Shown piece after piece: positions 35,801 through 48,246 of a DNA stretch of 64,000 nt. A model generated the notes under the pieces. That model saw nothing but the letters and a program-made list of their open reading frames with translations. It did not search any database and had not been told where the DNA came from. How positions within the stretch are numbered: the stretch's first letter is position 1; each line of letters starts with the position of its first letter. Source of the DNA: Falciphora oryzae (Eukaryota; Ascomycota; Sordariomycetes; Magnaporthales; Magnaporthaceae); the NCBI GenBank assembly GCA_000733355.1, contig JNVV01000003.1, forward strand, positions 2,362,568 through 2,426,567, written 5' to 3'. The translations under genes and the position numbers were made by a program.

Positions 35801-38573
35801 CTTGGACAGCCCCTATCCTTGCGCAGCCCAGGGTATTGGTCCGAGCTCGGGCTCCCGACACGCGAATCCGCGCAGGGTAGAGTCAGAGACATGATGCGCG
35901 CTCGTGTTCATGATTCGCACACCGCCAGCCCCGGCCAGAAAGCCCGGATCTACGACTCCTGCTTTGTCGAGCCGACGATGGGCGATCATCACATCACATC
36001 TCTCTCTTTTTTTTTTTTTTTTTTTTTTTGGGGGTGAGTTTTTCTGTCGTCCAGTGGGCCCTAAGCGAAAGGTCAAGTTCCGTGCTCGGAGCCACATGGC
36101 CGGGCACGAGTCATCATCTACACCCGTTCCGGGCTCCAAGCATGTGGCCGGCAATTCCCTCGCCTGCCGTGCGGTGTTGGCAGCGACAGAGTGGCTGTCT
36201 TTGGCTGGGACTGTCCTGCTGGGCGGCCTTTGATTGACGGTCCCAGCCCGCTGTCGCCTGTGGGCTCGCCTTTCTGCAGCACTGCGTTGTTTGCTGCCTC
36301 TTGGCGGAGACAATGAACCGCACGTCCTGCTTGGTCGCCTGTCCCTTTTTTTCTTGCATTGCGGCGTTTTCCGGTTGTCACCTTGGACCACTCTTGGCCC
36401 ATGCAGCACGCGCATGCATGCATTCACTCAATTTTCCTTCATTCACTGCCCGTGGCCGGCGCTCTCATTTCAGATGATCCCTCGTCAGACCTGGGTAATA
36501 TCCGTCTTGCCGAGAGGCTCGGCGACTCGCGTGCCCTCTCCCTCACCCCCCGGCGCTCCTTAGCCGCGCCATTCTGCTGCAGAGCGGAAGAAACATGCTT
36601 CGTTGGAGGTCGTCTTGTGTGCGTCAGGGGGTGCGAGCAATGAGCGTCGTCGACGACAGCACCCGACGGCTCCCCGAAGTGGGCGGCCGGTTCGCTGGCT
36701 GGTCCTGGCTGCTCCGAGACTCTGCGCGTCACGCCCCCCTCTTTTTTTTTTTTTTATTCTTCTTTTTGCTTTATTCTTACTTTTGTTGGTGTTTAATACG
36801 TGGGACATATTACATCTGTACCGCTGAATCGGACATGCGCCCACCGCTCGTCCCCAATCTTCCGACGAGCACAAACCCGACGACATATCCCAAGGTGGGT
36901 ATATCGGTATTTAGTCTACGCGGGTAGTGGAGGACTCGATCTCTGTGACACCTGACAGCTTTGCGAACGGTTCAGACCAGTGGATAATTTTACCCATACT
37001 AGCTCAGAGGCAGCGAGCCGATAAGACGCTGTCGACTGAACAAGCTACAGGGCCCGCTCCACAGCCGTTCCACATCACCACGAGGCCAACGGTCCCGACC
37101 CTGACGGAGGGCTCCATAAGGCTAGCTGTGGCTCTCTCTGTGGAAACCCAGCCGCGGGATGATGGACGGAGAAGGGGCAAGATGGGAATCGTTTCCGGAT
37201 GCTGCCACCCGCGACACGGAAACAGAAAAAAAAAAAAGGAAAGACAAGGTGGGGAGAGCAAGAAAATCTCCTCCGAGAGCAAACGCATGCATCCTGCAAT
37301 ACACCGTACAATAGCTGCCTCGTCGAGGAAACGAAAGGAGAAGGGGCCCCCATGATCTGATCCCGGTTTCGCATCGTGCTCTCCACCAGGCAAGTGCCCG
37401 AAGGGAATCCGCCCAGATCGGACAGCAGCTCGCAGCAAACGCTGCCCCCCACGGCGCGTTACGCAACAGAAAAAACACCACCCATGACACGACGTCAAGA
37501 GGCGGACAGGCATGGCGGGCTATTTCCCGTGCATGCTAGCCCAGGCGCAAGCGAAGGAAACAAGGGGGCACGAGAGAGATGGCTGGCGACTTTTGCCCGC
37601 ATCAACCCCCCAATACCACCCACGTTCCGTCTCGCACGAGTCGCGCCCGGCCCGGGGGGTTTGCTCGTCGCCTGCTGCACCACCGTCCCAGTTCCCACTC
37701 CCTGATGCTTGGCCCTTTATTCTTTTTTGAACCTGGTGTGTTGTGATCAGGTACACATGCGTCCGGGGCCATGTACTCGCCCGCCGCCTGCTGTAATACT
37801 GCGCGTGCAGAGTCACAGTCCGTCGGAAAAGGGACGGGTGTGGAGCCCAAAAGGGAACAACAACACGCTACCCACTGATCCATGCGTTCCTTGCTGCCCC
37901 TGCCGACTGGCTGGCCGCCCACCGCTCCCTGCCTTTTTTTTTTGGTTTGGTTTGGTCTCCGCGGGGCAGACACCGCAGTTGGAACCCAATCCCTTTTTGC
38001 TGTCTTTGCTTCTTCTTTTTTTTTTTTTTTTTTTTCGACTATGGATTTCTTGCATACGGATACATACCTGCATAGCTACCCTATCTGCACCTTCTTTTTT
38101 TTCCCTGCCCGCCAGCCAGGGTGGCTGGAAAGATGACCGCCGCGGCGGCAGCTCGTGCCCGCTTCTGGCGCAACCCCGAGGCAGGCATCTCACGAAGATG
38201 GACCGGGCGGCGGAGAGGCCCATCAATGACAACAGCAGGGAGCATCGTGGCCATCCATGGCCCCCGGCGTAGCGGTGATACCTACACCGTACATGCTTGG
38301 GGCCACTTTCCGGCAGGCAACTGTCCCGGTCTCGCTCCTCTTTGTTCCTTCTGGAAACCCCGGCGGGCGGGTATTCCCAGCCATGCTTGCTGCTTGCTGC
38401 TTGCTGCTGCGCGCTGGCATAACCTGGCTGGCCGGGAAATAAGGGGTTTCTCATTGCTGTCGTTTTTCCTTGGCGTTCGGGGTCCCGACCTCCCCTCGTG
38501 ACGTGCAAGAATAACCGCAAGGTGGTAGTAATAGTAATCATACAACAATTTTGCGATAGACCGACAGCGCCCA

Positions 38574-38595
38574 CAGAGAGAGAGAGAGAGAGAGA
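38574..38595. repeat. (AG)n microsatellite
   Basis: About 11 AG units between CCCAC and ACAGC. Confidence 0.85.
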
Positions 38596-41367
38596 CAGCA
38601 AGGGAAGAATCCTTGGCCGGTGATGCCCGCATGGGCTTTCCATTCAGGTCCCTCCCGGGAATATTGTCCTCGTTGGGGAGCACCGGTACGACGTTATGTA
38701 ACTCGCCGACGCAATCGCCTGCCTGGGGTGTGGTGGCCACCGCCTTACCTTCCTACTCGGTCAACGATGCGCGATTCCTACACATTGGTTTTTCCCACCC
38801 TCGGCGATCTACCCGTTCAGTTGAGAGGGCCCCTCTCCCCCTTGGTGGGAACCTCTTGGTTGGTGCGTTTGCTTGGTGCCCCATCCGTCGTCTCGATCGG
38901 CTCGCGCTTTTTTTTTTTTTGCCTTGCCTTGCCCTGTCCCATATCGGTATCGGTAAGGGCGAGGCGGAGCGAGCGAGGGTGGGAAACGGACAGGCAAGCA
39001 GGGCGGGCGGGCAGGCAAGGAGAAGACAAGGCGGACAGCGGTGGCTGGCAGCAGCCTGTCTACCTAGACTACCCAGTGCCTACGTATCACCATCTCGTGA
39101 TGCTGTGCACTTGGCCGCCTGTCTCGGATCCTCGCCGGCAGTCGAGGGTGGAGTTGTCATGCGAACCTCTGGGAACTTGCGTGGTGTTTGCAGCACCCGA
39201 CACTCTCCTGCTTGCTTACCGGCCTTCTTTTCTCTTTGCTTTTTTGCTATGCTTTGCTTTTGGATGCAGTAGTCTTCTTTGCTTGCTTTTTCCTGCTCCC
39301 CCGGGTTGGGATCACATCCCGCATCCTACCCTCCTCCAGCCTTCTGGATAATAAAAGGGTGCGTCGGACCAGGCAAGGGGTCCTTGGGAAAAGTAATCAC
39401 GAAACTTGGAAACATGAACAATGCTCTCTGCTCGCCCCCCTGGTCATCCCATCCCATCCCATCTCATTAGATACCACATCCTGCTACGCCGCGTTTCCCT
39501 CCTTCGCCGTGACTTTGAGGAGTGGTATGGGAAAGTCGTTCCGAGTAGCATCTCCGACCACCACCCCGTACCGCGGACCCCGTATGGCGTACCATTCTGT
39601 GGGTTTCAGGGGGCCGCTCGGCCGGCCACCAGGACCGTCGAGTCCCCTTCCTTTCTTACCACAAGGCACTATTGGCGCTACAACACAGCTAAAAACGGGT
39701 TCCTCGCGTGTAGGTAGTGCACGGGGCAGGGGCCCAGGCCACCGTAACGGGGAGATTTTCGTGCTTGGTGGTGTTGGGCGGTCTAGACGTGATCTCTGGC
39801 GCGGCAAGCACCCTTGACCCGCCAAAGAGATTCGTATTGTATGCTGCCTGTTGTCTAGATGTTATCGGCCCCCTCCCCCTTTCGGCCAATGACTTCGATT
39901 TGCGTCTCTTTTCGCATCCATCATGACCTTCAGAGATCGGCGGCGCGGCAATAGAGTGCCAGCAGGAAAAATAGAAAGAAAAAAAAAATACGAATCACAA
40001 AAATGGCCACTAGCGCCTGCCTACCTGCTTGCGGAACTTCACCTCCGGCCGCCCTGCACTTCATGCTCTCCCCGAGCTCCCATGCCAGCCAGCCAGCTCG
40101 CCGCCCGCCTCCCTTTTTTTTTTTTTTTTGCCTTGCTTATCTACTTCTTAGTCATATGATCGAATGCTCAGCATCGTCGTGTCCCGTCGGTCGGTCCGAC
40201 CGGCGGCCATATGGGCCAACCAGCAGCGTCCGTTTTAGCTTGGAACGGAGATGCAGGCGCGTATGTAGCGTGTGTGTGGTATCAATCACAGGGCAGGCAG
40301 GTGTAGGGCCTCGTAAGACAATGAATGTCTCGATGAATGGCTGCAGGCTTGCAACCCCCTCTATGGCACAGGCTTGAGGCGCTCCTGCCATGACGTACTA
40401 CCAGGTGACGGTTCCGTGCCAATAAACGTGCTGTGAAGCTTGCGTGAGAGAGCTGGTCCCTCCTGTGGACTTGGGTCGAAAGGAGGGGTGTTGGGTTCCG
40501 AGTCTAGGCGGCCATATATCGGTCTACAGACCTGCCCGTCGAGGCCGATACTCGGGGACACACCATTCGGATAGCCTGTCTCGGCCTAGCTGCTGGCTGT
40601 GCTGTGCCACAAACCTATGTCGCTAGTAACACAAAGGCGCCATTTATACTTTTTATGATACCGTAAGCGTTGGCAAATCGTATGTGCCCGTGCTGCTCGA
40701 AATGGACTAGGTTTCCAAGTCCGCTCGTCCGGGAATACGATATGCTGGATTCTCAAGAGCCCGGCCTTGTCTCCGGCAGACTAGCTATTGCGTTAGTCTG
40801 GTTTTTTGTTGGTTGGCCTGCCTCATCGGGGCGAGCTAGCGACTCTTTGGTCAGATATCATCACACGAGGAAAGGCGCTTGTAATATCATTTTCTTTCCG
40901 TGTCGTGCGAAAAACCAGCGTCTCTTGTGCACATTGGTCGACAGAAGTGGTTTTCCGTAGTACAATATCCAAGACAATAATCAGATGAGCAAGTTCTAGA
41001 TGAGTACTCGACTCTTGAAAATGACATGTCGTCTACAGCTGATATTAAAATTGATCGTAAGCAATGTTGGTGATTTTTTTTTTTTTTTTTTTCCCTTCTG
41101 GTTCTCCGCGTAGTTAAATACTTAATAGACTTGAACACGACCGAGACAGCGAATAAAGCTTCAGAATACTCCCAACGATGGTAGCATGATCCAAGAAGAT
41201 AGTTAGTCGCTAAAGAAAATGTAGGCGATATTTGTATCAGCAGAGACGTAACATGCTAGAAGGCTAACAGGTACATGTCGAGCCTCTCGAGGGTCGGTGT
41301 GTTCTCATACACAAAACAGAACGCAGACCAGACAGAGTAGTGCTACACACAAATCTATTGGACCATG

Positions 41368-44366
41368 CTATCTCGCGCTAGAATAAAAGTCAAACATGTC
41401 CAAGGACAGCAAGAGCCTATCGACGGGGTTATCGCGGGATGCGCCACCCGAGGACGTCGCTGACAACGTTACCCCCTTCCCATAGCCACCACCCTTCTCC
41501 GCCAGGCCCCTGCACACCGTCATGAAGACCTCCACCTTCTTCCGGAATTCCCCATATAGAGAGCCTACGTCGTCAGAGCCCGGGGCGTTTCCGGGACCCC
41601 GGGCCCCGCCGGAGACGCGACGCCCCGACTCCTTGACGAAACGCAAGATGAGCGTGAAGATGCCCTCCAGCAGCCGGAGGACAGGCTCCTGCCGCTTCCG
41701 GAGCAGTAGCGCCTGCATAATCTCGTCGAGCATCTCGTCGTGACGCGCCCGCAGCCGCTCCGGACTGTGGTCGTCCCACCCGCCGCTCCCGGGTCCCGAG
41801 GCTGATGCTGTTCGGGGTGCGGCGCCGTTCGCTCCGACATCGGCTTGGACGCCGTCCAGCCACGTCTCGAAGCGGCGCCACGGGAGCGTAATGCCCGAAC
41901 CGAAGAAGTAGGCCGCAATGCCCGACACGAAATGCCTGGCCTCAAACCGGAACCGCTGCTGCACGACCTCGTCGCTACGGGTGGCGGAAATAGCAGGGGC
42001 GCTTCGGAAGAGCTGGTCGGTGACGAAAAGCAGGCGGAGAACCCGGAGGAAGTGTCTAAACACGCGGTCGTATCGTGAGAGAATCATGGGCGTAATCACG
42101 GGGACCAGCGGTGCGGGCGGCTTATAGGATAGCCGGAGGAAGTCCAGGGCCTCCAGGGAGTCCGGGTCCATACACTTCTCCGTCTCCTCCGCAGGCAGCT
42201 CACGGATAGCGAAGCTCAGATCTCCTGGCAGGGATTCCGCATTACCGTCGTCATCTCTCGGCAGCGCAGCCTGGTCTGCCTTTGGGCGCTGCTCCCAACT
42301 TTCGGTAAGGATGCCCATGAGGGCCAGGCGAAGCTCGGAGCTCGCCGGCGGCCAGGTCTCCCTGCCGAGGAGGCGGAGGCCCATGTTGCTGCCGCTGAGA
42401 GCTACGCCGGCCTCTCGTTCCGCTGTGTGCAGGTCGGGGTCGAAGAGAGCGTGCGAAAGCCGGCTACAAAACAGTCCATTCCCGAGCAGCTGAAAGTCGA
42501 GCTGAATCTTGAGGTGCTCCGCCAGGCGGTGCACGTCAAACAGAAGCCGCATACACTCTCTGTTGACGAGTCGCGCCTGCGCCGTTATGATGGGACCAAA
42601 CGAAAGTACCGGGAGCAGGGACCAGTGAGGTGTCAGCCCAGGAAACTTGGAAGAGCCCGATGCTTCGCCGTCGGCCAGAAGCCGTTCCAGAGAAGCCAGG
42701 CTGAGGTTGTCCTTGGCAGCGGCTTGCTGCAAGATGGGCTTGTCTAGCTCGGCGATTGATGCCATGATCCTTTCCTGAATCTGCTCCTCGGCCTTGCCGA
42801 AGAAGTTGAATTCGAAGTTTGAGGTATAAGGGGCTGTCAGCTCGCCCTGCGTGTTCCTCGATTCGGAAGTCTCGGCGCTCTCAGGATCGCCTCTATGGAT
42901 AGATTTCAGTAAAGCTTGCTCGTAGGCATGGGCTTGCCGCTCGATGCGGGTGATGTCATCCCACTCGAATTGCCACTCGAGTCTCGGCGGCCGACTTGAT
43001 GTGATGGTCAACGGTCGCGAAAGAGGGTGTTCGGGGTGGTGTGACCAGATGAAGCGAAGGTTCCTCCCGGCCTCGAAGAGCGGGCGAACAATGTCGTCGG
43101 GGATGAAGGACGGCATCTTCTCCTCGTCCATAAAGAAGTCGGTCTCTTCCAGCTCGAAATCGAGGCCATCGCTATAGAGCTGGCTCCCGGACTTCACGAA
43201 ACCCTTTCCGGGGCCGTCCTTGGAGATGGGAATCCCACTCTCAGGTCTCAACCCCAGCCACTCCTCGACAAAGTCTGTCCAGGGCCTCGAAACGGTCTCA
43301 AGAACGTCACGCAGGGTGGCGCGCAGAAAATCGCTTTCGTATTCGGCGCTGTGTGCCGCGTGGAACAGCTGGGATAACAGCTCCTCATCTGTCGCGGACC
43401 TCGAGAGCTCGACTACGAGGTTCCGAAAGTAGAGCACAGTCGACTGCAACGGACGGACGAGACCCTGCAGCTGGATCAGAGACCTAGCTAGTTGACCTTT
43501 GGTGAGGAGGCCTGACTGAATGGAGCACATGATTTTGTCGACGGCGGTGGCTAGCGCGACGCGGCACGGAGTGGCGTGTGTTGCGTACGTCTTCTCGACA
43601 AAGCTGCGGAGGAAGCGGGCGTTGTTTCCGCAATCTACACAGATGGCCGTGATCCCCTGTAGAGTCTCGGCAGAGTAGCCGGAGAGGAGGGCTGTCTGCG
43701 TTGTCTGGCGAAAAGACCGCTTGGCGGGATCCCAGGAGAACAGCAGGGAGCCCCGGCCAAATGCCAGGCTCAGGAGGCAGTTCATAAACTGGCCTGGATC
43801 CAAGTACATGGAGTCTTGGTCGGGACGGATTCGGGAGGGAATGCCGCCGCTGGCAAGTAGCCGGTCGAACGCCACGGGGCCGGCCTCGGTGATAAAGGCT
43901 GGGTTCGCATTCGCCGAGTGCGTGGTACCAGGCTCTGGCAGGAACCCCTCCCAAGTCCTCAGCGTGGCGGAGGCTACTGGCGCATCGATGGAAAGCCATG
44001 GGTCTTGGTCATCGGGGCCTGGCGAAGGTGAAGCTGCTGGTGCCGGCTCATCAACTGCCTCAACAGCGGGGACAGGGGGAGCAGAAGCAGGAGCCACGTG
44101 ATCATCCTGCACAAACGGCGAGATGATGCGGTCAGACTGGAGGGGAACACATGCTGGGGCTCGATGGCCTGGGGTGGAAGACTTTCAGTATTGACTCTCT
44201 TCTAACAAGTGACCTGCTTAAACCCACATCACTTACAGTCTGTATCGATGTCCATATCAAAAAAGCCACCAGCGCCCCGCTCAGGAACAGCGGCCTGCAG
44301 CCATTTCGGCGCGCTCCAGAATTCTGGAATCGCAAAGACGTCTGCGCGCTGGTCGTCGTGGGCCAT
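41368..44366 (-). CDS. gamma-tubulin complex component, GCP6-like (Spc97/Spc98 family)
   Basis: Two exons, 44237-44366 and 41368-44168, give 976 residues. The large frame seems to begin with a GTG at 44112, but a short first exon with a proper ATG (MAHDDQRADVFAIPEFW) joins in frame through a 68-nt intron and supplies the conserved N-terminus. Family features include ISPFVQDDHVAP after the junction, ALFDPDLHTAEREAGVALSG (GCP C-terminal region) and a late helical segment RYDRVFRHFLRVLRLLF that matches the gamma-tubulin-binding GRIP2 area. The protein should take part in microtubule nucleation at the spindle pole body. GCP6 is favoured over GCP4/5 by the N-terminal FAIPEFW block and length, from memory only. 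Confidence 0.83.
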
Positions 44367-44786
44367 TGCGGAGCGGCGGCAAGGAAAGGTTGGAGTTGGA
44401 CCTGTCGTCAAGGAATGCCCCCAGCATATTGGCCGGTGGAGTTGAAGCGCGCCGGGGCTGGGTGCGGTTACTGCGGACCATCATTCGGGGTTGGCACACG
44501 TCGTTGCGCCGGGCCGGGACCCTGACGCGTCGGGCTTGGGCAGGTGGGGCAGAGCGCGAAAGCTGACGACACGGACCCGCCTTCCCACATGCCATTGTGG
44601 ATCCTAACTGTTTTGTCTGGCTTCCAGCTCGAAACTGGTTATGGATTTCTTCAATTGACATCTGCCCATGGCTCGCGCAAATAATCCAACATCCAGATAG
44701 TACTACGAAAGCATACACACGTCGGCGCTACTCGGACATACGATACCCTACATCCTACCTCGCTCCATTGGGATCCCGCCGTCGAC
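44367..44786. promoter_or_regulatory. divergent promoter region (GCP6-like / eaf7)
   Basis: 420 bp between the two start codons. No TATA box seen; no additional ORF supported. Confidence 0.45.
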
Positions 44787-45919
44787 ATGCCGCCCAAGAA
44801 GAGGGCGGGAAGGGCCAGCCTCCAATCAGCCTCGGCGACGCCCTCTGCGGTTGCGGCTGCGCAAGGCCAGGATGAGGATGCTATGGACATCGACACGCCG
44901 CAGGCCGCCTCGACGCCCACGGCGACCACCACAAGCCAACACCCTACCGTCGACCTCACAAGCCCCTGGACTGATGATCAGGTCGCATCCCTATATAAAG
45001 GCGTCATTAGATGGAAGCCGGCTGGTGAGATTGGCCCGAGCACATGCGCGCCCACAAGCTCCTCCCCCTCGCTTCCGTTATCCTCCCGCGCAAGGCTAGG
45101 ATAGCTAACCCGGACGGCGCCGTCGTCTCGCGCACAGGTATCCACAAACACTTCCGCATGATCGCCATCTCAGAGCACCTCCGCAACCACGGCTTCGACC
45201 CCAACGTGTTCCCGCACACGCGGATCCCTGGCATCTGGCAGAAGCTGCGCATGTTTTACAACACCGAAATCATCGACGACCGTGAAAACGGCATACTCGA
45301 CGACGAGAACATGGAGAAGCGCTGGCTCGAGTTCCGTTTGCCCTGGGACGAGTACGAGGAGCTGCGCAACCGGAGGCGGCTCGCGGACCCTACCGAGGAC
45401 TCGGCCGCGACATCGCCACCGGAGTGGGACCCGGATGGGGAAGACTCGGCACCGGCGACCGTGTCAGCGCCCAAGGCGTCAGCCGCCGCATCGACAGCCA
45501 CAGCGACGACGGCAATCGGAAAGCGCAAGAGAGGAGAGCGCCTATCCAAGGCCCGCTCTAGCACAGTGGATGATACCGAAGAGGAAGCCAACGCATTATC
45601 CCCGCCGCCGCCGCCAGCGCCAAAGTCGGCGCGGGGCGGGAGGCAAACGAGGAGGTCGAGCACGAGGGCCAGGGCCGAAACCACGGAGGATGAAGAGGAG
45701 GCCGAGGAGCAAGAAGAGGCTGAGGAGGAGGGTGGGAGCGACGAGGATGGAGAGGAGGACTCCAGCGAGGAGGGAGACGGGTCGGGAACTGGGTCTGGCA
45801 GCGGCGAGGAGCAGGAGGAGGCCGCCCCCATCGCGAAATCGACGCGTGGGGGCGGGAGGGGGAGGGGGAGGGGCGGTCGCGGACGAGCACGACGGGGAAG
45901 ACGTGGAAGAGGCGGTTGA
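44787..45919 (+). CDS. eaf7: NuA4 histone acetyltransferase subunit Eaf7 (CT20 family)
   Basis: Two exons, 44787-45024 and 45138-45919, give 339 residues. The CT20 domain spans the intron: [16 protein letters not shown], then [35 protein letters not shown] and the acidic [14 protein letters not shown]. This matches yeast Eaf7 and human MRGBP, which with Eaf3/MRG15 and Eaf5 form the TINTIN module of NuA4 in the nucleus. The C-terminal half is disordered: Ala/Ser-rich, then a Glu/Asp tract, then Gly-Arg repeats ending in RRGRRGRGG, plausibly for nucleic-acid contact. The start ATG is preceded by CGTCGAC, and the N-terminal PPKKRAGRA looks like a basic nuclear signal. Confidence 0.93.
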
Positions 45920-46599
45920 AGACGGGCTACTTGCGGAGAGTAGCAGTGTCTGGCTTCCGCCCCATCGCCTTGCTGTCGCCTTCTCTGGGTTTCGTTGCGG
46001 GGATAATGAGCCTTGGTGCCTGGGGAAGCCCGGCAAAATGCAAGAACCAGGTTGGTCGGACTACCCTGACTTGTCTGGTGGTAGGAGCCCGAGGGGTTTC
46101 TACAAAAGGGGGCGTCACTTAGTAGAAAGTTGCCTCTTGAATCTAATCAGCGTGATGGGAATGGCCTGGGTTTCTGCCGCTCTCGAGGCGACTTGACCAA
46201 ACACACCTCCGAGTGGGTCTGACCTTGGTTACCCTCTGATTGGGCTCCTACCTGGGATGTAGACATACCTGGGTAGGCCGGCACCTCTTTAGCTGATGGA
46301 AATCGAGTTGGGTAGAACAACGCCGTAAATATGGAGGGGCATGAGAAGGTCGTCAAAGAGCATTTCCTCCTTGAAATAGGAGAGCACCGCTCCGCTGGAG
46401 ATGACCGAATAAGCCCCACAGAAGGTCGGGGCTCCACCACATCCGTAAATCGGGCACCTCATTCTCAACGAACTCCCTCAATGTCATACACCATCTTCCT
46501 TAGCTACCCCTCATCGCGTCTTCACAGAATTTCCAGACGCGTCGAGCAACACTCTCGAGGGAAAATTCCACTGCGGCGGAGCGTGGAAAGCCACCCATA
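45920..46599. other. intergenic (eaf7 3' / ask1 5')
   Basis: 680 bp between two same-strand genes. It holds the eaf7 3' UTR and ask1 promoter. No additional gene is supported. Confidence 0.55.
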
Positions 46600-48246
46600 A
46601 TGTCTCGACCGATGCCGCCTGGGCAGAGAAGTCTGTCGCTCACTGAAGAGCTCGAGAAGCTTGAGCAGTCCATCACTTTGACGCTCCAAGGTTTGGGCTA
46701 CCTTTGCCCCACATTGACTTGGGCGCCTGCGCAAAACACATGATATTGACATGCCGTAGAAATCGATAGCAACTTCAGCAAGGCCCATAGAATCATCACC
46801 ACCAGCATTCTACCCCTCGTGGAGCAGTATGGTGAACATTCCAAGGCCGTGTGGGAAGCATCAAAGGTAAGGGCGGTGTCCCCTGTACTCGCCTCTGCGC
46901 GAGCCTGAACTAATATGCCCTTCGGATTCCCGCCTCCCTAGTTCTGGAAGCAATTCTTTGAGGCATCCGCAAATGTCTCTCTTTCAGGCTACGAGGAGCT
47001 AGCCAACGACGATGATCCGTCGGCCGCCGAGGGGACAACAGTAGACGACGATACCGTTGTCACTGCCACCGATGTTGATGCCACCCCGAGGCCGCATAGC
47101 TCCGGCCAGGAGTCCACGCTCGGGCAGCAAGACGGAGATACGTCGCTGCTCACAGACGATGGCGGCGGTGACGTCTCCGGTAGTACTCCGCGCCCGCCCC
47201 GGACCAAAGCCATCGCGCAGGCGTCGACGCCCTCGCGGCCGCAGTTCGCCGGGCTCCATTCGCCCTATGAGGCGCTAAAGCGGGAGATGATGCGCGAGGC
47301 AGATCCGCACCACCCCGACACCGGCGGCGGCTACGAAGACGAAGAGTCGTCGGCCTTTGAGGAATCCGAGTCGGAGCTTCTCTTCCGCCAGAAGACGGCA
47401 CGCCTGCCAGACATGTCAATGACGCCCCACGCGTCCCTCGAGGGAGGACTGGCCACTCGGGCTGTGCCTGGGGCCGCCGGCGGAGGGGGCGAGTCCCCAG
47501 CCCACCCGCCGAACACGGACCGTCTCCTCCACCGCGTCCTCGACAAGAACTACCGCCTCCAGGCGACGCCACACCGCCCGGCGGCGCGCGGCACGTCGCC
47601 GGCGCGCTGGAGGGTCACAGAGAAGGAGAAGGATGACCGGCCGGCGGACAAGGGCAAGCAGCGCAAGCCGTGGGAGGACAGCCCCATGTCGAGCCCGGAA
47701 ATGGCGCCGCCGACGCTGCGCAGCGCCGCCTTCATGTCCCCCGTCCGGGCCGCGTACCGCGGCGGCGCGGCGCAGGCGGCACGCAACACCGGGCCGAGGA
47801 CCCCCGGCGTCAGCGTCCAGACCCCGGCCACGGGCCGCAAGACCAGGGATGTGTTTGGAACACAATCGGGGGCGCAGTCGGGGGCGAGAGACGATAGGGC
47901 GGACGAGATCACCTGGGAGAGCGATAGCGACGAGGACGTGTACGCGGGCATGAGTCCGCCCAAGACTATACAGTTTGCGATGCCAGCATCGAGACTGTTG
48001 CAAACGCCGGGTATGTTTTTATGTTATTCCATTTATTACTATTTTGCCTGTTTGGGATGGCCGCGAGGCCACGAAGCTGCCCTTATGCTGACTTGTTGTC
48101 TTTTCGTGGTGGCGGCAGCCCGAGAAGCCAGTAAACGCATCGTCGAGGACATACTCTTGACTGCGGGTGCTGGCCCTGACGAATCGTCGGAATACAGCCC
48201 TACCATGGTCAAGATGAACCAGAATATCTTGGACGATAGTTTCTGA
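46600..48246 (+). CDS. ask1: DASH complex subunit Ask1
   Basis: Four exons, 46600-46690, 46760-46866, 46942-48010 and 48119-48246, encode 464 residues. The conserved N-terminal domain reads SLTEELEKLEQSITLTLQ across intron 1 to EIDSNFSKAHRIITTSILPL, then FWKQFFEASANVSLSGYEEL across intron 2. Ask1 belongs to the DASH/Dam1 ring that couples kinetochores to microtubule plus ends. The central region is long and disordered with many Ser/Thr-Pro sites (SMTPHAS, DSPMSSPEM, RTPGVSVQTPATG), fitting Cdk phosphorylation known for Ask1. The C-terminus SKRIVEDILLTAGAGPDESS with YSPTMVKMN is also family-typical. The donor of intron 1 (GTTTGG) is off-consensus, but the join is required by the protein. Confidence 0.93.

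Larger units (their letters stand above)
27459..41367. other. 13.9-kb gene-free region
   Basis: No frame in this stretch has a recognisable domain, a conserved intron pattern or a convincing start. The longest candidates (27788-28762 minus, 34165-34905 plus, 37813-38643 minus) read as translated promoter-like sequence. On the minus strand the region is downstream of the GCP6-like gene and upstream of the zinc-finger gene. It is full of homopolymers: T-runs of 13 or more at 28811, 32778, 34940, 36007, 36742, 38016, 38908, 40114 and 41074, and A-runs at 27959, 29897 and 32921. Pyrimidine-rich DNA directly upstream of 27458 is probably the regulator's promoter and 5' leader. The rest may hold distal control elements or non-coding transcripts; nothing further is supported. 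Confidence 0.6.

Noticed and set aside
37813..38643. 276-codon minus-strand frame
   Set aside because: Runs through a T20 tract as poly-Lys and an (AG)n microsatellite; no protein-like conservation.
41368..44112. GCP6-like gene taken as starting at the GTG at 44112
   Set aside because: A short upstream exon with ATG at 44364-44366 joins in frame and supplies the conserved N-terminus.
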